From NCBI GenBank assembly GCA_014584345.1, contig JACTNB010000024.1, forward strand, positions 1 to 64,000: DNA of 64,000 nucleotides, written 5' to 3'. The DNA is from Planctomycetota bacterium (GTDB lineage Bacteria; Planctomycetota; Planctomycetia; Planctomycetales; Planctomycetaceae). Of the stretch, positions 1 through 9,683 are shown piece after piece. Below the pieces are notes generated by a model, which did no database searches, was not told where the DNA came from, and saw only the letters and a program-made list of their open reading frames with translations. Within the stretch, counting starts at the first letter, position 1; each line of letters starts with the position of its first letter. The translations under genes and the position numbers were made by a program.

Positions 1-2379
1 TTGCAGATTCTCCGCGCTTCCCTCGCCCCACACGGCCCATTGTTCGTGTTCGGGCGGTAGCGAAATCAGGGCCAGCCCCACGGGCAGCGGATAACTGCAC
101 GTGCACCCCTGATAAAAGTAGGGGACGTTCAAAATGCCCCCCGCGGGAATGACGCTGTTGGTACAGCCCGAGCGCGGCCCGCTGATGTGAATTGTGCCGC
201 TTTCGAGCCGCTTGTCGTAAAACGCGGCCGTGCCGGAACGGAGGGTATAAAGGTGCCCATAATCCACTCCTCCATCGCAGCCGTACTGCTTATGAATGGC
301 ACGCGGTTCGCTGCGACCGTTCAGCGGATTCACACGTTCGCCGATCACCGGCTGCGGCGGGCTCCAGGGGTTGGTTTGTGTGGGCGGGCGATATTGTTCG
401 AGCTGTTTCTGGGTGATGTCCCGCGTCGGCAGCGACTGGGCCAGCCGGCTGGCTTCTTCCGGTTCGAAGACCCGCCCCGTGTAAATATCGGAATACTTGG
501 GTGGAATCAATTTGTAGGGCGGACGCACCCCTTCCGTCCATCCCAGCCAGTCCTTGTCGTAGGAGATCATCACGCCGTCGACGATCATGGGTTGTGGTGC
601 CCGTTTGAAATGCGCGGTTTTGTCGTCGAACCACAACACGCCGAGCGGGGCTTTCACGTGCTCGTCCCGACTCGTCCAGCCATCGGTATAGTTCGTCGCG
701 CCCGGGGGAGCCTGGGAACGCGCGAGCAGTGTCAGCCCTCCCTCGTGGCGCGTGGCCGCCGCCGGCAGATTCGCCTGTTGCACCACGGCGAAAAAGGTGT
801 CGCGCTGCGCATCGGAAAGGTCCAGGCAGGCGAGCCCTTCAAAGGGACGCAACCAGCGATACAGTTCCGTGACCGGTTCCACCGCGAAGGTGAAGCCGGT
901 GGCCAGGAGATCTTCGGAGACAACCAGCGTCGCCAGATAGGGGGGCAGACCCAGTTGCCAGAGGTTTCCCTGATACACGCCGACCCGCGCGCGGGGGAGG
1001 TCGAGTTCGTCCAGTCGGTCGCGCAAGGCGGCGCATTTACCCGCATCCGCGTCGACCACCAGCAAACGAAATTCCGACTGCCGCGCCAGTTCTTCAATCA
1101 GGCCACCGCTGCCAATTCCCGCCACCAGCACATAGCCGTGGTTGATCGCGGTCGTCGTGAGAATGGACTCGGCCAGCGCGGTCCACTCATCGGGTGCCGG
1201 ACGGGCGGAAGAAGTTGCCTGTGTATTGGAAGCGGCGGGGAGCCCGCGCGGCTGGCCGTTTACTGCAATCGGCTTCGGGCCGAAACAATGAATCTCCCCT
1301 TCCCGAGTGACCACGAACAAGCGTTCGTTCGCTGCCAGCAGACTGTGAATGGTCCCCTCGACTCCAGGATACCCAGCCGAGAAATCGTATTCCCGCTCAT
1401 TCAAGGAGACACGTGCGCGCGACCCTTCACTCCCTCCCGGGCCCGTGTTCCAACCCCCTTCGTGCCGATCCCGATTGACTTCCGGATCCAGCAGTAACCG
1501 CTCGGACTCCGGGATTGTCGCCCCCCGTCGCGCCGCCAGCGAGGCCGCAAACCAGCCTCCCGGAGAGCGGCCCGCCTTGGGCAGGTCGAACGATTTCAAG
1601 GTGCCCGTCTCTCGCTGAAACCGGGCCGGGAGCGCCGTCCCACAGGGGATGATTAACTCGTCCCCCTGCACCACCAGGTAACCTTGCGGTGTCAAGCCCC
1701 CAAAAGCCTGGGTATCGTGCGGATGCTGCCCGTAAATGTAGCCGGTGCGGTCGTTGACCCATTTCACGTCGCCTGTCTGGGGATCCAGGGCGTAAACAAA
1801 AACCCCTTCAAACGACCACACACCCGCCGCGAAATACAGGGTGTCGTCGGCAATCACCGGGCCTCCTCGCACCGGCCAAGCTGAAATCAGGCGCCCGTTT
1901 CCCAGGAGTTTCCGTTGCGAGGGGACGGCGCGAAATTTCCACACCAAGGCTCCCGAATCGGCTTTCAGACAGTACACGAACCCGTCATCCGAACCGAAAT
2001 AGACCCGATCCCGCCAGGCAACCGGGGCAAACCGGACGGGCCCTTCGGCGGCAAACCGCCATTGCTCCCTTCCGGTCGATACATCGTATGCGGTGACGCT
2101 ATCGTTCCGGGAAGAGCCCACGAACAGCCTGCCTTGCGAAACGATCGGCTCGTAACCCAGATCGAACTGCAATCGGGGGTTCTGATACGCCGGTTCGAGA
2201 GGGGGTAGCCGAAGCACCCATTGCGGATACAGCGTCTCCGCCAGTTCTCCCGACCAATCGGCGGAACGTGCCGCGTCTCCCCGCCACATCGGCCAATCCG
2301 CCCCTTGGGCCGGAGGACTGGCCCAGGCCAGCCCCAGGCAAACGAGACCCAGGCAAACAAAAAAACGAGTCTGTATCAT
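1..2379 (-). CDS. Secreted PQQ-like beta-propeller protein with internal methyltransferase-like domain (3' end outside window)
   Basis: The frame is open from an ATG at 2379 to the left edge (793 codons, no stop), so the C-terminus is missing. The first ~27 residues form a signal peptide ending around AQG-AD, followed by the typical propeller opening WPMWRGD and repeated blades such as YCLKADSGALVWKF and YALDPQTGDVKW. Around residues 405-520 the propeller is interrupted by a Rossmann-like segment (VLVAGIGSGGLIEELARQ, then LLVVDADAGKC) resembling class I SAM methyltransferases, after which propeller-like sequence resumes. Related PQQ-fold proteins with such insertions are frequent in planctomycetes; substrate and activity are unknown. 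It is divergent from the TPR gene at 2685. The call as a secreted propeller is firm; real methyltransferase activity is inference. Confidence 0.85.
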   Translation of the reverse strand, partial: MIQTRFFVCLGLVCLGLAWASPPAQGADWPMWRGDAARSADWSGELAETLYPQWVLRLPPLEPAYQNPRLQFDLGYEPIVSQGRLFVGSSRNDSVTAYDVSTGREQWRFAAEGPVRFAPVAWRDRVYFGSDDGFVYCLKADSGALVWKFRAVPSQRKLLGNGRLISAWPVRGGPVIADDTLYFAAGVWSFEGVFVYALDPQTGDVKWVNDRTGYIYGQHPHDTQAFGGLTPQGYLVVQGDELIIPCGTALPARFQRETGTLKSFDLPKAGRSPGGWFAASLAARRGATIPESERLLLDPEVNRDRHEGGWNTGPGGSEGSRARVSLNEREYDFSAGYPGVEGTIHSLLAANERLFVVTREGEIHCFGPKPIAVNGQPRGLPAASNTQATSSARPAPDEWTALAESILTTTAINHGYVLVAGIGSGGLIEELARQSEFRLLVVDADAGKCAALRDRLDELDLPRARVGVYQGNLWQLGLPPYLATLVVSEDLLATGFTFAVEPVTELYRWLRPFEGLACLDLSDAQRDTFFAVVQQANLPAAATRHEGGLTLLARSQAPPGATNYTDGWTSRDEHVKAPLGVLWFDDKTAHFKRAPQPMIVDGVMISYDKDWLGWTEGVRPPYKLIPPKYSDIYTGRVFEPEEASRLAQSLPTRDITQKQLEQYRPPTQTNPWSPPQPVIGERVNPLNGRSEPRAIHKQYGCDGGVDYGHLYTLRSGTAAFYDKRLESGTIHISGPRSGCTNSVIPAGGILNVPYFYQGCTCSYPLPVGLALISLPPEHEQWAVWGEGSAENLQ

Positions 2380-2684
2380 TACAACGTGCCTCGCGCTTGC
2401 GTATTCCCGAAAGCCGCCCCCGCGCCAAACGCCAGGGCGAATTTCCATTCTAAAATCCGCCCGTCAATTATTCACCCCGGAGACAAGGATTTTCCCGGAG
2501 TCTCGTCCATTTCCCCATCCCTTCCCGCCAGGGGGAATCGGACCGAGCGCGCACGTTCCGCTTGCTTCATTTTTCGCGGGCTCGACGGAAATTCGATTGC
2601 TATTTCTCTTGACTGAACTGAAAATAACCAGTGCCGGTCTTGCAGACATGAACATTCCAGCTATTCAACGAAACCAGGACTATC
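2380..2684. other. Divergent intergenic region
   Basis: About 300 bp between two divergently transcribed genes, so promoters for both should lie here. I see no convincing -35/-10 pair, hairpin or repeat. An AGGA at about 2675 serves the TPR gene. Confidence 0.4.
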
Positions 2685-5600
2685 ATGCGTCTTTTTGTTC
2701 TCTCAGCACTGTGTTGCGGTTTCTTGCTGATCCCGCGGGGATGGGCCCAGGATTCTCTGACGAAAGCCCTCCTGGCTCCGGTGGAGCTGGCGGACGAGGT
2801 GGTTGAAACCCCACTCGAGTTGATTGTAGTGGGTGAATCCGCCTGGATCCTGAACGAAGACAATGAGCCGGTCGAACGGGTGTTTCCTGGCGACGTGGTG
2901 AGGGGCATCGAAAAGCAGGATGACCGATACCTGTTGCAAGCAGGTCGCCAGGTGCTCGCCAGCGATGTGCTCGATATGCAGTCGGCGTTGTCGCAGTTGA
3001 CGGGCAAGGGACGCCGGCGGCGAACCGATGCGGCTTCGCTGTCGAATCGCGCCCTCGTCCTCCTGAGGCAGGGAAACAGCGAGGAGGGGCTGAAGCTGAT
3101 CAATTCCGTGCTCGAAACCCATGAAGACCATGTGCCCGCCTGGTTGACGCGGAGCCTGATCCATCTGGAACTCGGCAAATTTGAGCAGGCCCTCTCGGAT
3201 GCCCGGCAGGGATTGAGCCTTTCCCCGGAAAACCTGCAGGCGGCTCTGCTGGTGGCGCGCGGTCACCGCGGCCTGGAACAGCACCAGGAAACGCTGGAAT
3301 TCCTGGGCAGCCTCCCCGAGGACTTGCAGGCAGAACCCGAGCTGGTACTCGAACGGGGATACACGCACTGGCTGACAAAAAACTACGAGGCCGCCCTGAG
3401 GGATGTCGAAGCCGTGCTCGGGGAACGACCGGAATTTGTCCAGGCCTGGTATAACCGGGGACTGGTGGCCGGCATGACAAACGACGATGCCGGTGCGATC
3501 GAAGCCTTCACGCGGGCGCTGGAGTTGAATCCGCAATACACCAACGCCTGGTATTTTCGAGCATCCTCGCACGAGCGATTGGGTCACCTCGAGGAAGCGG
3601 TTGCCGACTACACTCAACTGCTGGAATTGAAGGATTCAGATATCGACGCGCTGCTCGCCCGGGGAAGACTGTTGCGACAACTGGGGAAATCGGCAAAAGC
3701 CGACGAGGACTTCGCCCGGGTCACGCACGCGGACAACGCCAGCCACGGAGCCCGCGCGGAAGCCAGTTTTCTGCGGGCCTTGTGCGCGGAGGATGCCGGT
3801 GATCTCGAACAGGCCCTCGCGCACCTGGCCCTCAGCATTGAACTGCGGGGAGATGTTTCGGGACCCTATCGGGAACGCGCCCGCATCTATTCCCGCATGG
3901 ACCGCATGCAGGAAGCCGAACAGGATCTGAGAACCGGGTTGAGCAAGGACGACACCGATTCGCTGGCCTGGCGCTATCTGGGAGACGTGCTACGCATGGG
4001 GAATCGTCCCCAGGAAGCGCTGGAGGCCTATAACCGGGTGGTCGCCCTGGCACCACGGGACTCCGTGGCCATCAACAATCGGGGCATCGTGCACGAGATG
4101 CTGCAACAACCGGAACAGGCGCTGGCCGACTACGAACAGGCCGTCAAAATGTTTCCCGGCAACGTGACCTTTCGCGGAAACGCCTCCCTGATGCATCGCA
4201 AACTGGGGAATTTCGAAGCCGCGGATCGTCATCTGGTCGAAGCGCTCGAGATTCACCAGGACGCGTCGCCCCAGATCCGCGCGGAACTGCTGGAGCAACG
4301 GGGCGAAACCGCGCGGCTTGCGGGCAATTTTCCCTTGGCGCTGCAGTGCTTCAACGAAGTGCTGGAAATCGATTCTCAAAACGCGGGCGTTTTCAACACA
4401 CGCGGCATTTGCCAGCATCATCTGGGGAAATATCGCGAGGCCATCCAGGATTACAGCCGTTCCCTGGAACTGAGCGCCGACAGGCCCATCGTGCATATCA
4501 ACCGGGGCGATTCCTGGGTCAAGCTGGGCGAATTCCAGAATGCCGTGCAGGACTACGATAAAGCTGTAGAACTCGATCCGCAAATTTCGCTGGCTTACAA
4601 CCAGCGCGGCATCTTGCATCTGGAACGGGGAGACTATTCCTCCGCGGTCAGGGATTTCCGCAAGGCACTGGAGGTGAACGCCGACGATCGTGTGGCACGG
4701 GGGAATCTGGCCGTGGCGTTGCGGCTCAACGAAGAATACGCGGAGGCCCTGGATGTGTATGCACGTGTGGTGGAACTCGATCCGGAAAATCCTGCCACGC
4801 TCTGGGGACGCGGAGAATGTTACCGGAATCTGGGGCGGACGGAAGAAGCGGAGGCAGACTACCGCGCCTCGCTGAAACTGGACCGCAACTACACCCTGGC
4901 CTGGATTGGATTGGGCGATTTGTTCGAGAGCCAGGACGAATTCGAAGAGGCCCTGGAATATTACGAGGAAGCCTTGAAGTTGGAGCCCCAAGACAAATGG
5001 GCCCTGTATCGCAAGGGATTCTGCCTGACCATGCTGGATGAATACGAGGAAGCCATTCCCGTTTATACGCAAGTCTTGCAGCTGAATCCCAAGCATCTGA
5101 ATGCCTGGTTGTTTCGCGGCAATGCCTACCGCGATACATTGCAGTACGCGGAAGCACACGCCGATTATCTGCGCGCCCTCGAGCTGGATCCCGACTACGA
5201 ATACATCTATATCGGGCGAGGGTTATGCCTCGAAATGGAAAAACGCTACCAGGAAGCCGTCGCCGATTATGACCGGGTACTGGAACTGGCACCCGATGAC
5301 CTGGGGGTCCGCAACAGCCGCGCGCTGCTCCAGGCGAGTGTACGGGCCAAGTCCGTGTTCAATCCGGTGCAAGCGCTGGCCGACGCGCGGCTAATTTGCA
5401 ATCGCACAAATAATGAAAACCCGACGTACCTGGGGACGCTGGCCGCCGCGCAGGCGGCCTCGGGCCGTTATCAGGAGGCCTACCGTACCCAGCAGAAAGT
5501 GCTGCAACTGGCCGAGAAAAGTGGCACGTTTTCGCCGGGATGGCTGGAGTCGGCCCGCGAGCGACTGAACCTCTACCGCAGGTCCCGGCCTTTCATCCTC

Positions 5601-5900
5601 TCCGAAACCACCGTTTCGCCGAAAACCCAGGTAATCCCCCCCGTCTCCGAGCCCGACCCCCCCGCGAAGGGAGGAGGCTTGCAAGGGGGAGCGCGGAAAT
5701 TACTGGGAGCCCCGCCTGCCCCGTCCGCCCCGCCTGCACCGGAATCGGACATCCCGGCTCCCCCTTCGAGCAACAGCAAACCGGGTACCCGCGAGGAAAA
5801 ACGGATTAAATTGAACGGCCCGACCGCGCAAATTCCTGGAGAAATTTCCCGAAGCAGAGCCCTTACGCGTGGAATTGTCCGGTCCGTTTCCGTTTCGTAA
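2685..5900 (+). CDS. Large secreted TPR-repeat protein
   Basis: A 1071-residue protein with a signal peptide (MRLFVLSALCCGFLLIPRGWAQ) and then a small N-terminal region (~22-100) rich in beta strand. From ~110 to ~900 it is a nearly uninterrupted series of 34-residue tetratricopeptide repeats, with repeated AWYNRG / ALADYEQAVKLDP-type signatures. The last ~120 residues are proline-rich and probably disordered. TPR solenoids bind other proteins; very long exported versions are common in planctomycetes, but the partner cannot be read from sequence. The start has AGGA five bases upstream. There is no evident operon partner, since the next gene is 400 bp away. No specific function is claimed. Confidence 0.9.
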   Translation: MRLFVLSALCCGFLLIPRGWAQDSLTKALLAPVELADEVVETPLELIVVGESAWILNEDNEPVERVFPGDVVRGIEKQDDRYLLQAGRQVLASDVLDMQSALSQLTGKGRRRRTDAASLSNRALVLLRQGNSEEGLKLINSVLETHEDHVPAWLTRSLIHLELGKFEQALSDARQGLSLSPENLQAALLVARGHRGLEQHQETLEFLGSLPEDLQAEPELVLERGYTHWLTKNYEAALRDVEAVLGERPEFVQAWYNRGLVAGMTNDDAGAIEAFTRALELNPQYTNAWYFRASSHERLGHLEEAVADYTQLLELKDSDIDALLARGRLLRQLGKSAKADEDFARVTHADNASHGARAEASFLRALCAEDAGDLEQALAHLALSIELRGDVSGPYRERARIYSRMDRMQEAEQDLRTGLSKDDTDSLAWRYLGDVLRMGNRPQEALEAYNRVVALAPRDSVAINNRGIVHEMLQQPEQALADYEQAVKMFPGNVTFRGNASLMHRKLGNFEAADRHLVEALEIHQDASPQIRAELLEQRGETARLAGNFPLALQCFNEVLEIDSQNAGVFNTRGICQHHLGKYREAIQDYSRSLELSADRPIVHINRGDSWVKLGEFQNAVQDYDKAVELDPQISLAYNQRGILHLERGDYSSAVRDFRKALEVNADDRVARGNLAVALRLNEEYAEALDVYARVVELDPENPATLWGRGECYRNLGRTEEAEADYRASLKLDRNYTLAWIGLGDLFESQDEFEEALEYYEEALKLEPQDKWALYRKGFCLTMLDEYEEAIPVYTQVLQLNPKHLNAWLFRGNAYRDTLQYAEAHADYLRALELDPDYEYIYIGRGLCLEMEKRYQEAVADYDRVLELAPDDLGVRNSRALLQASVRAKSVFNPVQALADARLICNRTNNENPTYLGTLAAAQAASGRYQEAYRTQQKVLQLAEKSGTFSPGWLESARERLNLYRRSRPFILSETTVSPKTQVIPPVSEPDPPAKGGGLQGGARKLLGAPPAPSAPPAPESDIPAPPSSNSKPGTREEKRIKLNGPTAQIPGEISRSRALTRGIVRSVSVS

Positions 5901-6301
5901 GAGATCGGTCAACGATTCGATAACGCAACAACCTGGTATCGCCGTGATGTTGTGTCGCTTTCGTAGGGTACGCTATGCGTACCTTTGATGCAGTATCCAC
6001 GCGAGCTTCGGCCACAATAAGTTGCCCTGCCTTTTAACCCGAGGCACAACATCCCGCGTGCAGTTTCCCGCAAATTCAAACAGGTCTCGGTTTCAAGGCG
6101 ATTTTTTGTCAACGGGAAAACAGCAACAAATTTGCAATTCCCGATTCTTCCCAGTAAGATCGGATGACTCAATATACACCTGATACCGCGACCACGGCCT
6201 TCTAGCATCATAGTCTGATCGGGTTGCTACCGCGGCGCGGAGTGCTTTTTGAAATTACCCCCGTGATTTTCGAATTGCGAGACCACCTTCTGGAGAAAGC
6301 G
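5901..6301. other. Intergenic region without recognised gene
   Basis: Four hundred bases with lower GC than the flanks, no open frame with a credible start, and no clear terminator after the TPR gene. It presumably carries the promoter of the DUF1559 gene. Confidence 0.4.
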
Positions 6302-7345
6302 ATGTCTGCAAGAAATCCCCGTACTTTGTCTCGCCGACTTGGTTTCACGCTGGTGGAACTGTTGGTGGTAATCGCGATTATCGGTGTGCTGGTGGCTTTG
6401 TTGCTCCCTGCGGTGCAACGGGCCCGCGAGGCGGCCCGCCGGACCGCCTGCCGCAACAACCTGCACCAGATCGTGCTGGCGGCGCATAACTACCTGGATA
6501 GCCACAAAAGCTTTCCCTCCGGGTACATCCGTCCTCCCTTCGGAGATGTCAACGACAACGGAATCGCGGACATCAGCGAGGACGCGGACGGTGACGGGTT
6601 TATCGATGGAACTGGCATCGACTACGCCAGCACGGAGGCCATGCTCTCCGTCACGGTCCCCATCAATTTTTCCGAGCCCGCCATTTTCAACCTGAACTCC
6701 AACCCCAATTATTCGGTCAGCATCTGGTATTTTGACAACCTCTGGGGCTGGCATGCCTTGCTGCTCCCCGAAATGGATGCCGCGGTGGCGACCGGAATTA
6801 ACGTGCGTTCCTCCAAATTCGGGGTTGGCGGGGGCTGGAATGCCAACAATCAGGCGAGTGTCCGCATTGAAATGGAAGCCTATGTCTGCCCCAGTGCGGC
6901 TCTCCCCTCCAACCGTCCCCAGGGTATGGCCTTCACCACCTATCGGGGAGTGGCTGGTCGCACCAACACTTCCGGGTCACCCATTACCAATGGCGTGCTG
7001 TTTCGCAACAGTTCCGTGACGGATCGCGATATCCCCGATGGAATGTCGAACACCCTCATGGTGGGAGACTCCCTGTTTGGCTTCTGGGGGGATGGCCAAA
7101 GCTGCTGCTCCGTCGTGCCGGCGGTCGGTGACAATGCCGCCCAGATCTTCGATGACGTCTTCAACAGTGGGGCCTCCCTCCCTGCTGGAAGCAATCCCCT
7201 GTTTACCTTTGGTAGCTGGCACGATGGCATCGTGATCTTCTCGATGTGCGATGGTTCCACCCGGGATATCAATAAAAACATCGACCGGGCAGTGCTGGGC
7301 AATCTCGCTACCCGCAACGGCGGCGAACGTGTCGGGAACTACTAA
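6302..7345 (+). CDS. DUF1559 prepilin-like protein
   Basis: A 347-residue protein with a type IV prepilin-like N-terminus: basic leader, then GFTLVELLVVIAIIGVLVALLLPAVQRAREAARR, the cleavage/methylation motif (G-FTLVE) and a hydrophobic helix. The rest matches the planctomycete-specific DUF1559 family (SBP_bac_10-like): the NNLHQIVLAAHNYLD segment, the CP-S region near residue 195, DGMSNTLMVGD, and a C-terminal FSMCDGSTRDI segment. The family is massively expanded in planctomycetes and is thought to be exported and assembled like a pseudopilin; its role is unknown. I prefer the ATG at 6302 over an upstream in-frame ATG at 6224 because GGAG sits eight bases before it and the leader then has the normal short length. 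A terminator follows. Confidence 0.9.
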   Translation: MSARNPRTLSRRLGFTLVELLVVIAIIGVLVALLLPAVQRAREAARRTACRNNLHQIVLAAHNYLDSHKSFPSGYIRPPFGDVNDNGIADISEDADGDGFIDGTGIDYASTEAMLSVTVPINFSEPAIFNLNSNPNYSVSIWYFDNLWGWHALLLPEMDAAVATGINVRSSKFGVGGGWNANNQASVRIEMEAYVCPSAALPSNRPQGMAFTTYRGVAGRTNTSGSPITNGVLFRNSSVTDRDIPDGMSNTLMVGDSLFGFWGDGQSCCSVVPAVGDNAAQIFDDVFNSGASLPAGSNPLFTFGSWHDGIVIFSMCDGSTRDINKNIDRAVLGNLATRNGGERVGNY

Positions 7346-7402
7346 TCCGACAACCATTCCTCCGCTGGGATAACCCGGGGGGCTGGCAAGGCAAACAAAC
7401 AG

Positions 7403-7437
7403 ACTCGGCGGGCTCTTGGGGCGCGCCGGGTTTTTTT
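7403..7437 (+). terminator. Rho-independent terminator after DUF1559 gene
   Basis: An 8-bp stem (ACTCGGCG with CGCCGGGT, two of the pairs being a wobble or terminal) followed directly by seven T residues. Confidence 0.7.
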
Positions 7438-7475
7438 GTTGATGGAGCAGGCAGAGATAACACCGAGACGCAAAA

Positions 7476-7504
7476 AAGGCATGCCTCCCCGGGAGGCATG
7501 CCTT
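7476..7504 (-). terminator. Rho-independent terminator of rpsU
   Basis: A perfect 14-bp inverted repeat (AAGGCATGCCTCCC, one-base centre, then its complement). Read on the minus strand it is followed by a T-run, 31 bases beyond the rpsU stop. Confidence 0.8.
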
Positions 7505-7534
7505 GGACTTCAGTAAGTATTCCGCAACGGAGAA

Positions 7535-7723
7535 TTACTTGGGTCGGCTCATCGATTCGCGGCGTTCAGCCCGGCGCCGATTTCGACGCGCTGTTTCGCT
7601 GGGCTTTTCGTAATACTCGCGGCGACGCATTTCCTTCTTAATTCCGCTGTGCTCCACAGCCTTACGGAAACGCTTCACGGCATCGTTCACGGACTCGCCG
7701 TCTCGAAGACGCAACTTAACCAC
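7535..7723 (-). CDS. rpsU: 30S ribosomal protein S21
   Basis: A 62-residue basic protein beginning MVKLRLRDGESVNDAVKRF and ending in an arginine-rich tail, matching bacterial S21, which sits near the anti-Shine-Dalgarno end of 16S rRNA and assists initiation. Typical S21 is 55-70 residues. The start is a GTG at 7723, preceded by a near-perfect Shine-Dalgarno GGGGAGGTGA; longer upstream frames add sequence unlike the family. It is a single-gene unit with its own terminator. Confidence 0.92.
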   Translation of the reverse strand: MVKLRLRDGESVNDAVKRFRKAVEHSGIKKEMRRREYYEKPSETARRNRRRAERRESMSRPK

Positions 7724-8113
7724 GCAATTCACCTCCCCTCGGGGTCGTTTATGTTCTGGTGTCTCGATTACGCAAAGAGAACTCTCTCTCGCTGGAACTG
7801 GCACTATACCGCAACCCTGTCGGGGATTCAATCGCAGCCTGTGACGCAGGTTGCCCAGTTTCCCGACCGTTTGCAGAATTTACCAGGAATGGCCGCATTA
7901 TTTTGTGAAATTAAGTCCTCTTGAGGAAAAATCGGTAAAGAATTAGTTTTTCTGAAATCTCATCCGGGAAATTTCTCCCTTTCACTCAATGTCACCTCTC
8001 CCTTCCTGAAACCCTGCCTTTTGCCCAATCTTGCTCTGAATGAATTATTCAGAAGGAGACCCAGGCTTGTCTTTCTTGCCAGGGCCGCCCGCCGCAGACA
8101 CAAAGGATGACTT
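7724..8113. other. Divergent intergenic region (rpsU / TPR lipoprotein)
   Basis: About 390 bp, AT-richer than the genes. It should hold the rpsU promoter on the minus strand and the promoter of the lipoprotein on the plus strand. No specific motif is clear enough to call. Confidence 0.4.
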
Positions 8114-9319
8114 ATGATTGCCTGCCTTCATCGCCTGTTGCTGGTTTTCAGCATGCTGTTGACTTCGATGTTACTGGTGAACCTGTGCGGCTGTGCCCGC
8201 GTGAATGGGTTTGTCATGAACGAATCGGGCCAGGGGTTTTACAAACATGGCAATTACGCCATGGCCCGCAAGGAGTTCCACAAGGCCCTGATGGACGATC
8301 CCACCAATCCCCATTACGCCTACAATCTGGCGGCCGCCACCCATAAGCAGGGGGAGTACGAAGCTGCCGAACAACTTTATCGCCATGCCCTCAGTCTCGA
8401 TCCCGCCCATCAGCCCTCCTATCATGGCTTGGCCTCGTTGATGCTGGATAACGGACGCGGTGACGAAGCCGAACAACTGCTCGCTTCCTGGGCCGGCTCC
8501 CAGCCCTATCTCGCCGAACCGCATGTCGAACTCGCCTGGCTGCAACGCTCCCAAGGGGATATCGGCTCCGCCGAGCAGTCCCTCAGGCAGGCGTTGCAAA
8601 TCAACCCACAACATGAACGGGCCATCGCACAACTCGGCCAAGTCTTCGAGGATCAGGGACGCGGCGAGGAAGCACTCACGATGTATCAGCGGTCGCTCTA
8701 TGTGAACGGCTATCAGCAGCAGGTCCGTTCACGCATGGTGGCCCTGCAGGATCAACTCCCCCAGGGAAATTCCTACGCGAATACCCCCTCCACCACGCTG
8801 GCGGGGTTCCCCTACGATCAGTACGGAACTTATGACTCTTCCCGAATGGCACAGTCCCAGCCGTATTTCCCCGGCATGCCTTCGCCGCATCAGCAGGCGT
8901 ATGCCGCACCCATGGAAATGGGCTGGCAGTCTCCCCCATCCCCAATGATGGCTCCCCCTACGCTCACTTCCCTGCCGTACGAGGGACAGATGACGCTGCA
9001 GCAGCACGGATACCCCATGGAGGCACAAACCTCCATGATGCCCGGCACTCCCAGCCACTTCGATCACCACGCACACGCCATGACTATGCAGCCGACCTTC
9101 TCCGGGGAAATGCCCCACCATTACTTCCAGGGACATGCCCCTGGCCCGATGATGGCGCCACCCCAGTTCGCTACACCCCAAATTGCCATGCCACCCGGTC
9201 ACTCGTATTATCCCGCCGAACAGTACGCTCCTCGGATGTCACAACAATACGTGCCGCAAATGCCGCAGCAGTATGTGCCGCAGATGACACAAGCGGTGCC
9301 TCTGCTGGAAGCCTTTTGA
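8114..9319 (+). CDS. TPR-repeat lipoprotein with Met/Gln/Pro-rich tail
   Basis: A 401-residue protein with a lipoprotein signal peptide (lipobox LCGC, Cys at about residue 28), five to six tetratricopeptide repeats over ~38-205 (KHGNYAMARKEFHKAL, KQGEYEAAEQLYRHAL and so on), then ~190 low-complexity residues rich in Met, Gln, Pro, His and Tyr with a near-repeated QQYVPQMPQQYVPQM ending. It is likely anchored in a membrane and scaffolds other proteins; the tail could bind metal or mediate aggregation, but that is inference. AAGGA lies eight bases before the ATG. The partner is unknown. Confidence 0.85.
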   Translation: MIACLHRLLLVFSMLLTSMLLVNLCGCARVNGFVMNESGQGFYKHGNYAMARKEFHKALMDDPTNPHYAYNLAAATHKQGEYEAAEQLYRHALSLDPAHQPSYHGLASLMLDNGRGDEAEQLLASWAGSQPYLAEPHVELAWLQRSQGDIGSAEQSLRQALQINPQHERAIAQLGQVFEDQGRGEEALTMYQRSLYVNGYQQQVRSRMVALQDQLPQGNSYANTPSTTLAGFPYDQYGTYDSSRMAQSQPYFPGMPSPHQQAYAAPMEMGWQSPPSPMMAPPTLTSLPYEGQMTLQQHGYPMEAQTSMMPGTPSHFDHHAHAMTMQPTFSGEMPHHYFQGHAPGPMMAPPQFATPQIAMPPGHSYYPAEQYAPRMSQQYVPQMPQQYVPQMTQAVPLLEAF

Positions 9320-9330
9320 CGGCAAAGCCG

Positions 9331-9630
9331 AATGTCAGCAAGTCCTCACACACAGCCGCCTTCCTCCCCGAGGAGGAGTACGACCGGCTGCTGGACGCCA
9401 GGTTCGGCAACATCGCCCGCGTGCTGGTGCCGGGTCTCGGGTTCTAGATCTGGGGCGACTACGTCAACTGCGCGAACGACCCGCCGTTCCTGAAAAAGCA
9501 CGGGCTGTACTTCTCACAGGCGCTCATTTGGGACAAACAGCACCCGGTCCTTACGCGAAAAGACAGGATGGGTCGCCATGTGGAACGGGTTTCCTTCGCG
9601 TGGGAGCGGGGGAATGTGGTCCGGCGGTAA
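9331..9630 (+). pseudogene. Remnant of a phage-type DNA methylase (N6/N4 family)
   Basis: The frame from 9331 reads ARVLVPGLGF, an in-frame TAG at 9445, then IWGDYVNCANDPPFLKKHG, LYFSQALIWDKQHPVLTRKD and MGRHVERVSFAWERG. This matches the central part of ParB/phage-associated DNA methylases, whose usual text is close to YIWGGYANC...GLYFSQAIIWDKQHPVLTRKDFMGNHEWCFYGW. The segment around MGRHVERVSF looks frame-disturbed relative to that pattern. No start codon, no upstream catalytic motif and no C-terminal SAM-binding part remain. The frame ends at a TAA that lies inside the attC core at 9625, so the gene was cut where the cassette array begins. Confidence 0.7.
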
Positions 9631-9676
9631 CGACCCAGCTCAGCAGCGGCGGGGCACCGGTGAGTTGTGGTTACGA
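9625..9676 (-). other. attC site of the pyruvate-kinase cassette (array left end)
   Basis: Plus-strand cores CGGTAAC (9625) and GTTACGA (9670) flank imperfect arms (ACCCAGCTCA against TGAGTTGTGGT). At 52 bp it is a short site and marks the left boundary of the array. Confidence 0.6.
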
Positions 9677-9683
9677 AATCGAA

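Noticed and set aside
187..1497. Long open frame on the plus strand opposite the propeller gene
   Set aside because: It is the complement of a gene with clear signal peptide, propeller motifs and methyltransferase-like domain; its own translation shows no family resemblance and no ribosome site.
3990..5159. A 389-codon minus-strand frame opposite the large TPR gene
   Set aside because: Repetitive because the TPR gene is repetitive; no TPR or other family match and no start signals.
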